The notes beneath the pieces were generated by a model. That model ran no database searches and was not told where the DNA came from. It saw only the letters and a list, made by a program, of their open reading frames with translations. Both the position numbers and the translations under genes were made by a program. This document shows positions 34,766 to 45,924 of a stretch of DNA of 64,000 nucleotides, piece by piece. The stretch spans positions 32,674,001-32,738,000 of the forward strand of contig JBITNC010000002.1 in NCBI GenBank assembly GCA_050084985.1. The letters run 5' to 3'. Source of the stretch: Nageia nagi. Taxonomy: Eukaryota > Pinophyta. The stretch's first letter is position 1. Each line of letters begins with the position of its first letter.

Positions 34766-35348
34766 AACTAGATCATTAACAGAGCCTAGATAAAGAACAT
34801 AGAACCCACCAAGAAAATGTAAGAGTAATACATAAGAAGCAACATCTAAGTCCACTTCATCTTAAGTGTTTAAACCCTAAGGCCCTATTACTATGTCAAC
34901 ATCAACTCATTTCCACATAATAATAGCAATTTCTTCTTGAACTAAGTTAACATAATGTCTATCAACCACCATTACTCTGATTACTGACATCTACAGTAGA
35001 GATAATAAAGATCATAAAGAAGTAGCTAGTAGTTGATAAAGCATAGTACCAAATTATACCCATCAATTTGAAATCAAATAATTACTTAATCAGCTACAAT
35101 TCTATCTTCAATTACCTACAAGGTCAAAGAAGGAGAAGTTAACAACATGTCAAAAGGATTGTGACTCTATGGACATGGCTATTTAGAAATTACAACTTCT
35201 TAGATAGTCATGTTGATTACTACTTATTCACTATGTAATCTAACATAATTGTAGCATTTATGTAAATAGTGTTATTTTAGTTATTTCATTAAATGCTAGC
35301 AATTATGTATATTAATGAAACCTAACCACCCAAGAAGGGGGATAGTTG

Positions 35349-35356
35349 TATAAATA
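35349..35356 (+). promoter_or_regulatory. TATA box in 5' LTR of E
   Basis: TATAAATA in GTTGTATAAATAGCTAG. The partner LTR has GTACAAATAGCTAG at the same place, one base changed. Confidence 0.55.
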
Positions 35357-35881
35357 GCTAGATTTTAGAGATCAAAAAGGTTAGATGTTTTAACATATTT
35401 GCCCAAATCTTTATGAGCTATTCACATATGATAATACAAATATACAATGCTTTTCCCTTTTGCAACAAAATGGCTCTTTATTACTTTTGTGAATGTTATG
35501 TGTGAAATATTTTCTTCAAAGTATGGTTATGTATTGTGATTACGAGACCCCAAGTGCGAGATAGTTTGTTATTTTTAATATTGACTATGGATTGCTACAT
35601 GTGTTGTAATTCTTGGGTTGTAAATTTCTTATTTTAGCTCTTTTAATTTATTTCTCTTTCTTCTAACTGTTTATCATTTTATTCCTTTCCTATTACTTTT
35701 AACCTTGAATATAGATAGGAATCGGCCTATAAATCAAATATTAAGTAGAAAACCAACACAAGTGCATCTCCACCACTTTTTTCTCTTTCAAGGAACATAA
35801 CATTATAGGTAGTAAAGAACATGGCTATACCAAACCCTTTAAGGTTATGCTATACTGATCAACAATAGCTAGTTCAATTTT

Positions 35882-35900
35882 TGGCATGCCTAGTGGGACC
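35882..35900 (+). other. Primer binding site of element E (probable)
   Basis: TGGCATGCCTAGTGGGACC, 17 bp after the LTR end. It starts with the obligatory TGG and has the length of a tRNA acceptor match; the tRNA was not identified. The distance from the LTR is longer than usual. Confidence 0.5.
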
Positions 35901-36212
35901 TAAGCTAAATTCCATATTTAATGGGTGTAGTTAGGCTTGATAGCCTCATTTGGTAGGTTATCAATTAAATCCTTCAAGATTATAAGGTTATTTTAATCTT
36001 ATTGGTGACTCTACTATCAACCAATCAATATTTTGAACCCTAGAAATTCTCTTAGATAGCCTAGATTTCAAGAACTATTAGTTCCTCATAAGAAGATTAG
36101 GTGAAAGATTTATTTGGTTGTGTCTCCTTTATTCCTTTTAAGGGTAACCCCTCTATTAGTTTCATTTGAATCAATCCCCAAAAATCCTTCATCTTCTACC
36201 TATTCTCCAAGT

Positions 36213-37490
36213 ATGGCTCAACCAGCAAATTTTTTGCTAGGAATAATAGTCATCCTTTGGTTGTAGCTGCTAATTCACCTTCTATACCTCAAATAGCTTT
36301 CAAAGTTTTGCCTAAGTATTATGGCTCTAAAAAGACACCATATGAACATTGTTAAGATGTATCTTTATTAGCTTCAAGCTTTGATATTACTAATGAAACT
36401 ATGATGACTAGGTTACTATCACACTCTTTTAAAGGTAAAGTAACTGAGTGGTTTAGAACTCTTACCCTCTAATCTATAAATTCATGGGGAGATTTATGTT
36501 AGGATTTAATTAAAATATTTGCTATAGATGGTGATGATAGCATGTTCCTTATCATCATATTATGTATCAAAAGACATCCTCATAAATCCATTGATGATTT
36601 TAATATCAAATTTGAAAAAACATGGAAGTCCATACCAACAAGGATTAGACCAACAAATGCATAAGCTTTGGTGTATTACATGAAATATTTTCTTCCTAAA
36701 CTCAATATGCTTATTGTTATGTTAGGAGATACATTTCTATATGTTTATTAGATAGCAATAATCACAAAACATACTCTGGTATCTTTTGGTAAAATGCAAC
36801 CTAGAATAATCATGCTCTTATTTCCAAATTTACCTCCCAAACAAGCTCCATAAAAAGGTCACCCTTGAGTTTTGGCCTTACCACCTTCTCCCAAACCCAT
36901 TGTCCGAAATTAATTACCAGTGCTACCCACTTCTACATCCATAAGTACTAGTACTAAACCTAAATCTCAAGAAGAGAAAAGAATAAGGTAGTTAGAGGTA
37001 ACTATCAAACATTTAACCAATAAGCTCACTTTGCAAAAAAGGTAAAATCATGGTTTTAATTATAGAAGATATGATAATCAATATTAGTTAAGGTTTTATC
37101 CTAAGGTAAACTAGCCAAAATAGATAAATCCTCTTAAAATAATTGAAAATATTGTTATGATTAGTTCTATAGATAGTACTACTTTAGGCATTGTAGAATG
37201 GTGTCCACCATGTTTAGCTCCTCATTTTCTAGATTCATGTGCAATGTATTAGCATCAATATCTAGGCTTCTAACTAGATGGTAGAACCTATATTAGATCC
37301 TACTACTGATCTCATAAAGGTAAACTTTTGGCTTTTGGGATATGCTAGAGAATAAACAAATTGCATTCAAACTAGAGCAACTTCTTTAGAGGTTCCATGT
37401 AACCTCAAGCCACTTAGCAATATCGAGCCTCCACTCAAGCACAACCTAAACCTAAGAAAGCTAAGGCTCCCTTAACTCAACCTCAAAACT
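36213..37490 (+). pseudogene. Gag remnant of element E
   Basis: Starts ATG at 36213 (MAQPANF). A one-base shift in the run of T at 36229-36234 leads to the frame ARNNSHPLVVAANSP. The capsid domain follows: KVLPKYYGSKKTPYEH, LLASSFDITNETMMTRLLSH, FKGKVTEWFRTL, SIDDFNIKFEKTWKSIP and YYMKYFLPKLNML. A Lys-rich linker with EEKRIR and TIKHLTNKL comes after 36970. A zinc-knuckle-like WCPPCLAPHFLDSC at about 37197-37240 is one residue short of C-x2-C-x4-H-x4-C. A Pro/Lys-rich tail runs to 37490. About 15 stops, mostly TAA/TAG. Confidence 0.75.
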
Positions 37491-38280
37491 AACATCATTA
37501 AGTTCTATTTAATTTGGGTACTATTCTATCAAATCCAAGTACTAATGCCCTAGGTGAAACAAACCTCGTTCCAACTAGAAAAGAAGTCCTAGAGAAAGAA
37601 AGACCTGATACGTTGAGATATCCTTTCATCATTAATTATCATAAATAAAAGGTTACTCAATATTTTAAAACACATCAACAAGTAGAAACAAGCAAGTCCA
37701 TCCCATATGCTCCATATAATATTGTGAAAGAATTAAATAAAACTCCTTCTAGGATAACTATGTTTGATGCATTAAAGATACCAGGTTAATTAGATCTTTT
37801 GCAAGAATCTTTGAAGTTAAGAAAAGGTAAAAAGAGAGCAAATGAAGAGAATCTTATCTATGTCATGTTTAAAGTTGTCCCTCTAGCTCCAATAGGTATA
37901 ACAAGACCCCCACCTTTCTATTTATCTTCGAGACTAAAAGGTTGGGTAATGAACAACTATATGATTGATATTGAAGCTATAATAATTGTGATCCTTAAAA
38001 CTATTGTAGATTAAATGAACCTGTATATTACAAGATGTATTGATGGTATCATGCAATTAGATTCTTTCTCAATAGATGTAGTTGGTAGTGTTAAAGGAGT
38101 TCAAATAACCTTGAATACCTTCCCTAATATTCGTGTTGTCCAAGATATTATTATAGTTGATCTTCCATCTTTATTTAGAATATGTCTTTCTAGAGAATTT
38201 ACTACTAAATTAGGAGGATACCTAGCTTTAGACTACATTCATCTTCTACTTCTTTTCTAAAATAAACAAGTAAAGATTCT
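37491..38280 (+). pseudogene. Protease remnant of element E
   Basis: A link region rich in Lys (37500-37790) leads into an open stretch 37799-38014. The active site lies at 37961-37978: MIDIEA, where MIDSGA is expected, so the catalytic Ser-Gly is lost although the Asp remains. After one stop, the frame 38015-38260 continues with the usual end of Tat-group proteases: VQDIIIVDLPSLFRICLSR, then TTKLGGYLALDYIHLLL. Confidence 0.75.
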
Positions 38281-38499
38281 AAATGAAGGCACCAAAATTG
38301 TTCATCTCAAAAGGATTAATGAACAAAACTATATGAATGATCCACAACTAGTGGAAGTATTTGAAAGTGACACATTAATGGAATCACTACTAATAATTGA
38401 AGTTTTTTTAGCAAGTGATCTAAATTATCAGGTCATAGATGCTAACATGGAAAATTATGGCTTATATGAGAAAGCTCAACCAATCTCAGTCATTGCTGA

Positions 38500-38740
38500 T
38501 AAAGAACATGAGTTATGGATAATGTATTTTGATGGTTCTTGATGTATAGATGGATGTAGAGCTAGATTGGTCTTCAAATCTCCCAAGGGAACTACTAAAA
38601 GATTCTCCTTGTGATTCATATGGATTTGTACAAATAATGCTACTGAGTATGAAGCCCTTTATTTAGGGTTATCTAAAGCAATTAGTATAGGCATCAAATG
38701 ACTAATTATTTATAAGAATCAGATGTCATTCAACTTAGAA
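38500..38740 (+). pseudogene. Second (archaeal-type) RNase H remnant of element E, upstream of RT
   Basis: LWIMYFDGS at 38511-38540 is the first catalytic Asp motif of the additional RNase H found in Tat-group elements. Then come GCRARLVFKSPKGT and CTNNATEYEALYLGLSKAISI (the Glu and Ala-rich helix) at about 38627-38700, and LIIYKNQMSFNLEI, where a GDS motif would be expected, so the third acidic residue is lost. The domain sits between protease and RT. In element B of this window the corresponding domain lies after the normal RNase H. Confidence 0.75.
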
Positions 38741-38989
38741 ATAATGTTATACCAAAAGGATTGCTCTCTTTTGAAAGACTATTTGATTCAAAAGATATCT
38801 TAAAAGCTAAGTCTTCAATCATCCTAAAGGAGAATTATGTTGAGTTAGAAGTAGAACTCAAGAAATATATAAAAATTAGTTTAGAATGTTTTGATATAGA
38901 AAAAGATATTACATCTCAAATTTATCATAAATTTTCTCAAGTAATTGTCTAGACTTATTATGATCTTAAGACATATGACAAAGATGTCA

Positions 38990-39800
38990 TCCAACACATG
39001 ATTAAGCTTGAACTAGAGGTCAAACCATACAAGAAAAAATAAATACCAATTAACCCAAAAATAGAAGAAGCTATGAAATAAGAGTTAATCAAATTTCTTG
39101 ATTCAAAAATTATTTATCCTATCAAACATTCTTATTGGGTTGTAAATCTAGTTCCCGTTAGAAAGAAAAGTGGAGAAATTAGACTCTATGTTGATTTCAA
39201 AAATTTGAATAAAAGTATCCCTTAAAGATAATTATCCTCTACCTCCTATGGAGCAAATCCTACATACAGTAGCAAGAGCTTGTTATTTTTCAATGATTGA
39301 TGGTTACTCAAGATTTAACTAGATTTGGGTGAAGGATGAAGATCAATTCAAAATAGCATTTACAACTAAATGGATGGCATTTTCTTTTCAAAGGATGCCA
39401 TTTGGTCTTTCAAATGTAGGAGTTACTTTTCTAAGAGCCATGGATCATGCATTTGGAAAGCTAATAAATAAGATTATACTAATCTATCTAGATGATATCA
39501 CTATCTTCTCTAGAAGTAGAAGTGATCACATAGAACATCTAAGATTAGTCTTTGAAAGATGCATGAAATTTGGCATTTCAATAAATCTAAAAAAGTTAAT
39601 TTTTATGATCAATCAAGGAAAGTTACTTGGCCACATTATATCAAAAGAGACACTAGTAATTGATCTAGATAGAGTAAAAGCTATAGAAGCATTGCCAATC
39701 CCCTCTAACAAGAAGGCCTTACAATCATTCCTTGGTCAGATCAATTTTGTTAGAAAATTTATCAATAATTTTTTAGAGATTGTATCTCTAATCACTTAAA
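38990..39800 (+). pseudogene. Reverse transcriptase remnant of element E
   Basis: Opens with EEAMK-ELIKFLDSKIIYPI, then WVVNLVPVRKKSGEIRLYVDFKNLNK. A one-base frameshift near 39220 leads to SLKDNYPLPPMEQIL and MIDGYSRFN. From 39329 a frame of 156 codons is open: FKIAFTTKWMAFSFQRMPFGLSN, the intact catalytic LIYLDD at 39485-39496, KLLGHIISKETLVIDLDRVKAI, and LQSFLGQINFVRKFI. Best preserved enzyme of the element. Confidence 0.9.
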
Positions 39801-40345
39801 TGCTAAAGAAATATATATTTGCTTGGTCATATGAAGCAAAAGTAGCCTTCAAAAAAATAAAAAAGGCTATAATAGAAGCTCTTGTGCTTAAAATTCTTGA
39901 TATGTTAAAATATTTCATCATGTATGCATATGGAGTAGATAGGAGCATTGCTGCAATTATAGCACAAAAGGATGATAATAATGAAGAACATCCAATTGTT
40001 TTTCATAGTCAAACACTACACCAACACTAGCAAAGGTACTCATTTATTGAAAAGCAAGTGTTTTCTATCATGAAGGGACCTAAAAAATTCAAGAATTATG
40101 TCTAACACAATAGAATATTTGTATTTACTATCCATCTATATGTAAGAAATTATATTATAGAAGGAGATCTAGGTGAAGGAAAGGCTAGTTGGATCACTAA
40201 AATAATAGAATATGACATAGAAATTAAGCCAAACAAGCTAATTAGAGGCAAGGCTCTTTGTGAAAATATAGTTGAAGCTTCACATATGATCACTCTTATG
40301 GAGGATGAACAACAACTCAATTAAGAAAGTGATTGGATTAAATAA
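39800..40345 (+). pseudogene. RNase H remnant of element E (standard Ty3/gypsy type)
   Basis: Continues in frame after one stop at the end of RT. FAWSYEAKVAFKKIKKAI is the connection; YAYGVDRSIAAIIAQKDDNN carries the position of the first catalytic Asp, read as Tyr-Gly, so it is altered. HPIVFHSQTLH and SFIEKQVFSIMKGPKKFKNY follow (the Glu of the EK motif present). Ends in a decayed link to integrase. Confidence 0.8.
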
Positions 40346-41597
40346 ATCATAGTTTATTTTGAAACTAGCAAGTGCCCTGAAGCTCTAAATAGATTTTAAA
40401 GAAGGAGATTCAAGTTACATGCCCTTAAATTTATCATAATAGATGACCATTTATATAGAAAATTTTTTGATCAAACCCTACTTAGATGTATGACTCAAGA
40501 TGAGTCTCAGAGAATATTGCATGAATTTCATTATGGATTCTCTAGTGAACATTATAGTGGACCAACTACAGTAGCAAAGGTATTACAAGCTGGATATTAT
40601 TGGCCCACTATATTTTAGGATTCAATTAAAATTGCCTAGGAATGTGATAAGTGCAACAAATTTGTAGGAAAGAGAAGATAGGCTACAATGCCTCTCAAAC
40701 CTATGGTACTTGAAGAATCCTTTCAATAATGGGGTATGGACTTCATTAGTGTTATAAACCCAAATTCCTTGATAGGCCACAAGTTTATTTTAACTATAAT
40801 AGATTACTTCACTAGATGGTCAGAGGCTATGCCATGTAAAAATGCAAATTAAGAAGTGGTGATAGAAATGATTAAATGGATAATTACTTGCTTTGGAATC
40901 CCATAGACTATTATGTCAGATAATGGTTTAGCATTTACTAGAGGTAATTTATCAAGCTTTGTAGCTTAGTATGGAGTGTACTAGCTATTCTCTTCAAACT
41001 ATTACCCATAAGGTAATAAGTTAGCTAAATCAACTAACAAAAATCTAACTCAAATCATCAAGAGAACAATTGAAGGGAATCCCAAATAGTGACATACATA
41101 ATTGGAATTTGCATTATGGGTAGACAAGATCAGTATAAAATCAATGATTAAGACATCTCCATATGCATTGGTATATAGTAAAAGACCTATGTTGCCAATA
41201 CGCATGGAGTTATCAGCTTTGAAAATCCTATAAGAAATGGAAGACCATCACTTTGAGCTACTACAATCCAGATATAGTTAGCTCTTGAAATTGGAGAAAG
41301 ATTAGAACAAGGCATATGAATCATTCTAGTATTGCTAGCACATTATCAAGAAGTGGTTTGATAAGAAAAAATCTTCCTAGGTGAAGTTTGAATAAGGTGA
41401 TATTGTTCTCAAATGGGATGAGGAAAGAGTAAAGCTTAGAAGACACCAAAAATTTGATTCTCTTTAGAGTGGACCTTACATAATCATCCAGGCTATGCAA
41501 AATAATGCATTCAAATTGCAAGATATTACTAGATCTTGAGAATTACTTATTATTATTAATGGAATCTATTTGAAATATTATCAGGTGATGAGGTAAA
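40346..41597 (+). pseudogene. Integrase remnant of element E
   Basis: Zinc-binding HHCC part: LHEFHYGFSSEHYSG, then LQAGYYWPTIF and CDKCNKF, with all four metal ligands visible. Core: ILTIIDYFTRWSEAMP (first Asp), FGIP-TIMSDNGLAF (second Asp), and YP-GNKLAKSTNKNL, where the catalytic Glu is Lys. C-terminal part: ALVYSKRPMLPI, GDIVLKWDEER, GPYIIIQAMQNNAFKLQD and NGIYLKYYQ, the typical Tat/Athila ending. About 15 stops, one frame throughout most of it. Confidence 0.85.
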
Positions 41598-42055
41598 CTT
41601 GTAGTGCCTAGAAGGTAGTGTATATTGTAAATAATTTTAAAAAAAATTTGCATAATTTTTAAAAAGTAGGTAGCTATTAATGCTCAACTTTAATTCAAAT
41701 TTATCAAGAGTTAATGTTGGTATACTACTTAGCTGTCAAGTGAATAAGGTAGCATTTAAGAAAAGATTTCTTTGAATTTCATAAATCATCATACAAGTAT
41801 GATAAATTAAGTCTAGTGTGCTTTGAATTTACTTATTCATCCTATGGTAGCTCAAATCATACAATGCATAGGTCTTGAGATCCTCAAGTAGTAATTACCA
41901 TTAATAAAAATCTTACCAACCTTGGATAAATAAAATTTCCCCCATACCCACTAGTTCAACACTTAGCTAATTTCAAGCACATAAGTTTCAAAGCTGAGTT
42001 GTGTTGAGAGATAGAAAAGTCATAGGACCTTGCATTACTCAGATTACTATTTTTA
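41598..42055. other. No gene seen, after pol of E
   Basis: Noncoding spacer between integrase and the post-pol coding-like region; A/T-rich around 41630-41690. Confidence 0.5.
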
Positions 42056-45000
42056 AATGACAACTAAAGGTTTAAGGAAGGGTGTTGATATCATGGCAAC
42101 CTCTTAGTCATCCTTTATAGCTAAAGTAGAATGACTCGATGCTGACCTTCTTTCCTTGCAAGAATAATATCTTAAGAATGCACTAGGGATAAACTAGATT
42201 AACATGGGGGTAATTAATCATATGGGCACATGGAGAGATAACCCTAGTCCCATTATTCTATAGCTTAAAACATCCAAAGTGATTGAAAAGCGAAAGTCAC
42301 TTACTCATTCAGAAAGGGATGTCATGATAGACTAGGGCTTGGCTTATTATGTGCCCTATGAGTCCTTTACTTGCCCCAAGCTCTTATACTCCTTAGCACA
42401 TAGGCATAACCAAAAGGGTTACCAAATAGGAATGTTCAAAAGCATTTAAGAGGGAGATACATATAAACTTAAGTTTGAAGAAAACTAGATTACCCTCCTA
42501 TTCCATAGTCCAAGAATTTGCTATTCCAATAGACTAGATATTTCATGTCAAGAAATAAATTGATTTGGAAAAGGAGAAGCATGAATTTTATGTCAATCAA
42601 GATCAAATGTTGAGCTGGATTAGTAGAAGATACCAAGATAGTAGAGATCCAAACTCTTGCCAAGCTACCAAATATCCCTTTTTGAAATAAAGAAGGATAG
42701 AGAAGTGCTACAGGCATTAGTAGTGATCCTAGGAAAGAAGACCTAAATTGAAGCAGATGAAGCCATGGTGCATATGGCTTATAATATTTCAGAGGCTCAT
42801 GTTTGCTATGACTTCCTAGCTTTCATAACTAGAGAAATTAAGATGTGTCTATTTAAAATTAAGAAGTCAAACTTTAGACACTCCTCATATCTTTGGTGGC
42901 TCTTCACCCATCAAAATCTTGACAAACTCATCAAGGTAGGGTTGCTAGTTAAGCTAATGAGTTCTAATGTTGCATTGGTACCAAATGACCTAATGGTACC
43001 AATTTTGACTAAGTTGCATGGATCCTACTATGAATTTATGGATAAGTTCCATGCAATAGTAGTAAAAATTTTGACTAGAAAACACCCTAGCAAACTATGC
43101 AAAAGCACAATGAGGGAGCTATGAGGAAATAAAATTGGTGATTGGTACTTCCTAAGAAGTTACACTATGATAATTAGGTATGGGTATTTTGGGAGACCCT
43201 CCTTACTACCTAAATATGTAACCCCCCAATTATACTTAATAGATATGCAAAGATAGATTTGTGCTATAGAGAGCAAATATAGGTTTGGAGGTAATTTTAA
43301 GTCTATTGTAGATATACCAGCTTCTATTGAGAATTTTACTCTTTTAGAAATAGGGTCTAAAGATAGTATAGCTTAATTCATTGTACAAAATTTAAAATTA
43401 GATATGGTGTAAGCTACATGGATGTATGACCCATTAGGAGAGATGACCCAAATAATAAAGTCAAGAAAAAAAACATCTAGCATTTATCCATGATCGTAGG
43501 CTTCATATAGAATATTTTGTAAATAAAATTGAATAAGAAGCAAAAATCTACCCTAATTGGGAATTCATACCCCTAAATAAGGCTTGGATGGCCCTTGAGG
43601 GAATAAAGAAGTATAAGAACTAGGAAAATAAGAGATAAGATTTTGTCCTCAACCCAAAAGTCCTCACCTAATTAGCAAATCTTGGGTGGGGTACCAATAA
43701 AATTCATTATTTTACAAAATTTAGATTTGAGTACACAATAAAAATTCACCACATTGAGAGTGATTTTTTTGAGTAATTCAAATATGATAAGTACTATAAG
43801 GTTGAGTATTCCAAAGATCCTTTGCCAGAGTTGGGATAGCCCCTTCATCCTCATTTTCAAGGAAAACCTACTATAGGGTTGAGGCCAATATAGATAGGAC
43901 AACCATCTAGTATGGTTGAAATTCTAGATAAGGGAGAGCAAGACCCTTTAGACACTACCACCTCTTCCTAAGAGCCTTCTCCAAAGAAGAAAAGGAAAAT
44001 ACAAACCCTAGATCAGAGATAACAAATCCTGGAGAAGGAACAAAAGCTTGTAAAGAAGCCCATACCACTACAACAAGGTCATAATCACAAATGACTATAA
44101 CTTCACATTCAGAGGCAACAAAAGAAGTTCCAAAGATGGTGGTAAAAGATAGAAATTTTTGATATGAAAGAGTTTAAAGAGCCTTAAGATATAGATACTA
44201 GTGTTTTAGAAGAAGCCTAAGCACAAGAACAAACATAAACCCTAGAAGAGGAACAAAGTCAAATTCAATGAGGCAAGTGAAGTGTACTTGAAGCCACTAG
44301 ATATGTAGTAGCTACACCCAAAGGAGGATTAGGAGATGGAGATGATGATGATAAATCTAAGAAAAAAAAAGACTCTGGCCCAATGGATAAGATTAAGGAA
44401 TAAGATGAGGACATGGAAGAGGTAGAGCTAGAATCAAAAGTTCAACACTCAACACCTCCTTGGAAATCACAACCTATTCAACAAGTTGAGATGCCTATTT
44501 CAGGTGGAATTGCTACTTCCCATTCTTTAATTTCTACAACCTCATAGGAGGAAATAAAGTCAATTTTTTCTACACAAATTGTAGAGCCCATTAATTGGGA
44601 AACTTTTGTTAATAAGTTTTCTATGCTTCTTGAGCAACAGTTAAGAATTTTAAGCAAGGTAATAGAGATGGGAGATATTAAAATAACATAGATGCCTTTC
44701 AAAGAAGGGTAACTAGATATTACTCCTATAGCTATAATAGATGTAAATATGCAAAGTGCACTAGCAATTAACTAGTCTAGATTTCTTGTAAATACTTCAA
44801 TGGTAACTAGCAAAAGTCTTTAAGTAATGGAGACCAAGATAGAAAAATTGAATAAGAAAATAGATCAGTATAAGAAAGACTACTCCCTTAAAGATAAAGT
44901 AGTAGCTAGGTTGTAGAATAAAAATAAAGAATTGATTACAAGGTGATAAGTAGAAATTAGAGTTTGAGAAGAGTATAACAACAACAAAAGCTGAGCTTGA

Positions 45001-45840
45001 TGTTGCAAATTAAATAATAGAAGATCTCAAAGCTCATGATATAGTCATTGATACTTAGAAGGTTAAGCAAGTTGAGGTCGAGCTATAAATTGCAATTACA
45101 ATATATAAAGTTCTATCTATTGATAATGCAAAGTTGTTATTGCTCATGAAAATTTTGAAAAAATCCTTAATGGAGCAAGCAGGAGATAGAATGGTAACAT
45201 TATCACACTTGCATCTACTAAAGGAAGAAACTATACAAGCGATCAAGAAGTTCTATGTTCAAAATGCTATCTATAAGCTGGCTCTAGATACACCTAGGGT
45301 AATACTAGAAAGAATGCAAGCCTATTTAAGAATATTAATTGAAAAAGATATAGCAACGATCTCTCCCAAGTAAAAATAGTTATATCAAAGGAGGATTTGA
45401 GATATTTGTGAACTCCAAAATATGATGTTCAACATGGAGATTAATAAGCATTAGTTCACAATAGAGCTAGGATTTATTAACAAATTCTTTAATTATTTGA
45501 TTGAGATGAAGGCTTCCAAATTATGGGAAGAACAAAATGTACAAGGTAGTGTTGCCAATTGGATAGCCAATACTATTTAGTTCCTTGAATAATCTTTTTC
45601 TAAGAAACAAATCTTACACTTGCAATAAATAAATGAGTTGGCTTAGGAGGTAATTACAAAAAATTTACATGCTAAAAGGTTGAATAATATTTTGATAGGG
45701 TTTAAAGTAGATACAGAGAAGATTAAGGCATCCCCTCTCTTATCACAAATTGATTATAAAGATCTAAGTGATCTAAATAAAAAATGCAACCATTTCTCCC
45801 ACTAGACCTAATGGTAGCAGTGCAAACCTCAACTATGTCC
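42056..45840 (+). pseudogene. Post-pol coding-like region of element E, unknown protein(s)
   Basis: About 3.8 kb on the sense strand between integrase and 3' LTR that keeps protein-like composition between stops. Seen in order: possible start ATG at 42056 (MTTKGLRKGVDIMATS); a stretch with NHMGTWRDNPSPI and VPYESFTCPKLLYSLAHRH; the open stretch 42765-43124, globular and aromatic-rich (FRHSSYLWWLFTHQNLDKL); YRFGGNFKSIVDIPASIENF near 43280; a basic motif PKKKRKI at 43981-44001 that looks like a nuclear localisation signal; an acidic, Lys-rich, low-complexity part (44200-44440); a part with EPINWETFVNKFSMLLEQQL; Lys/Glu-rich likely coiled coil (44830-45380, open at 45134-45373). I do not recognise a family. 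Some Tat and Athila elements carry an extra reading frame here; Athila's is env-like, but I see no signal peptide or membrane segment. Confidence 0.5.
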
Positions 45841-45924
45841 ATTTCTAGACAAACCACTAGAAGCTATAAGTAAAAGGTTCTATTCTACAACAAGTAGAGA
45901 CCCTAAAGATTTGCTAGAAGATTA

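Larger units (their letters stand above)
33984..35864 (+). repeat. 5' LTR of element E (1881 bp)
   Basis: Starts TGTATTCTTTTAGAAT and ends GATCAACA. It aligns from end to end with 45925-47803. Carries a 100-bp tandem repeat and a TATA box at 35349-35356. Confidence 0.92.
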
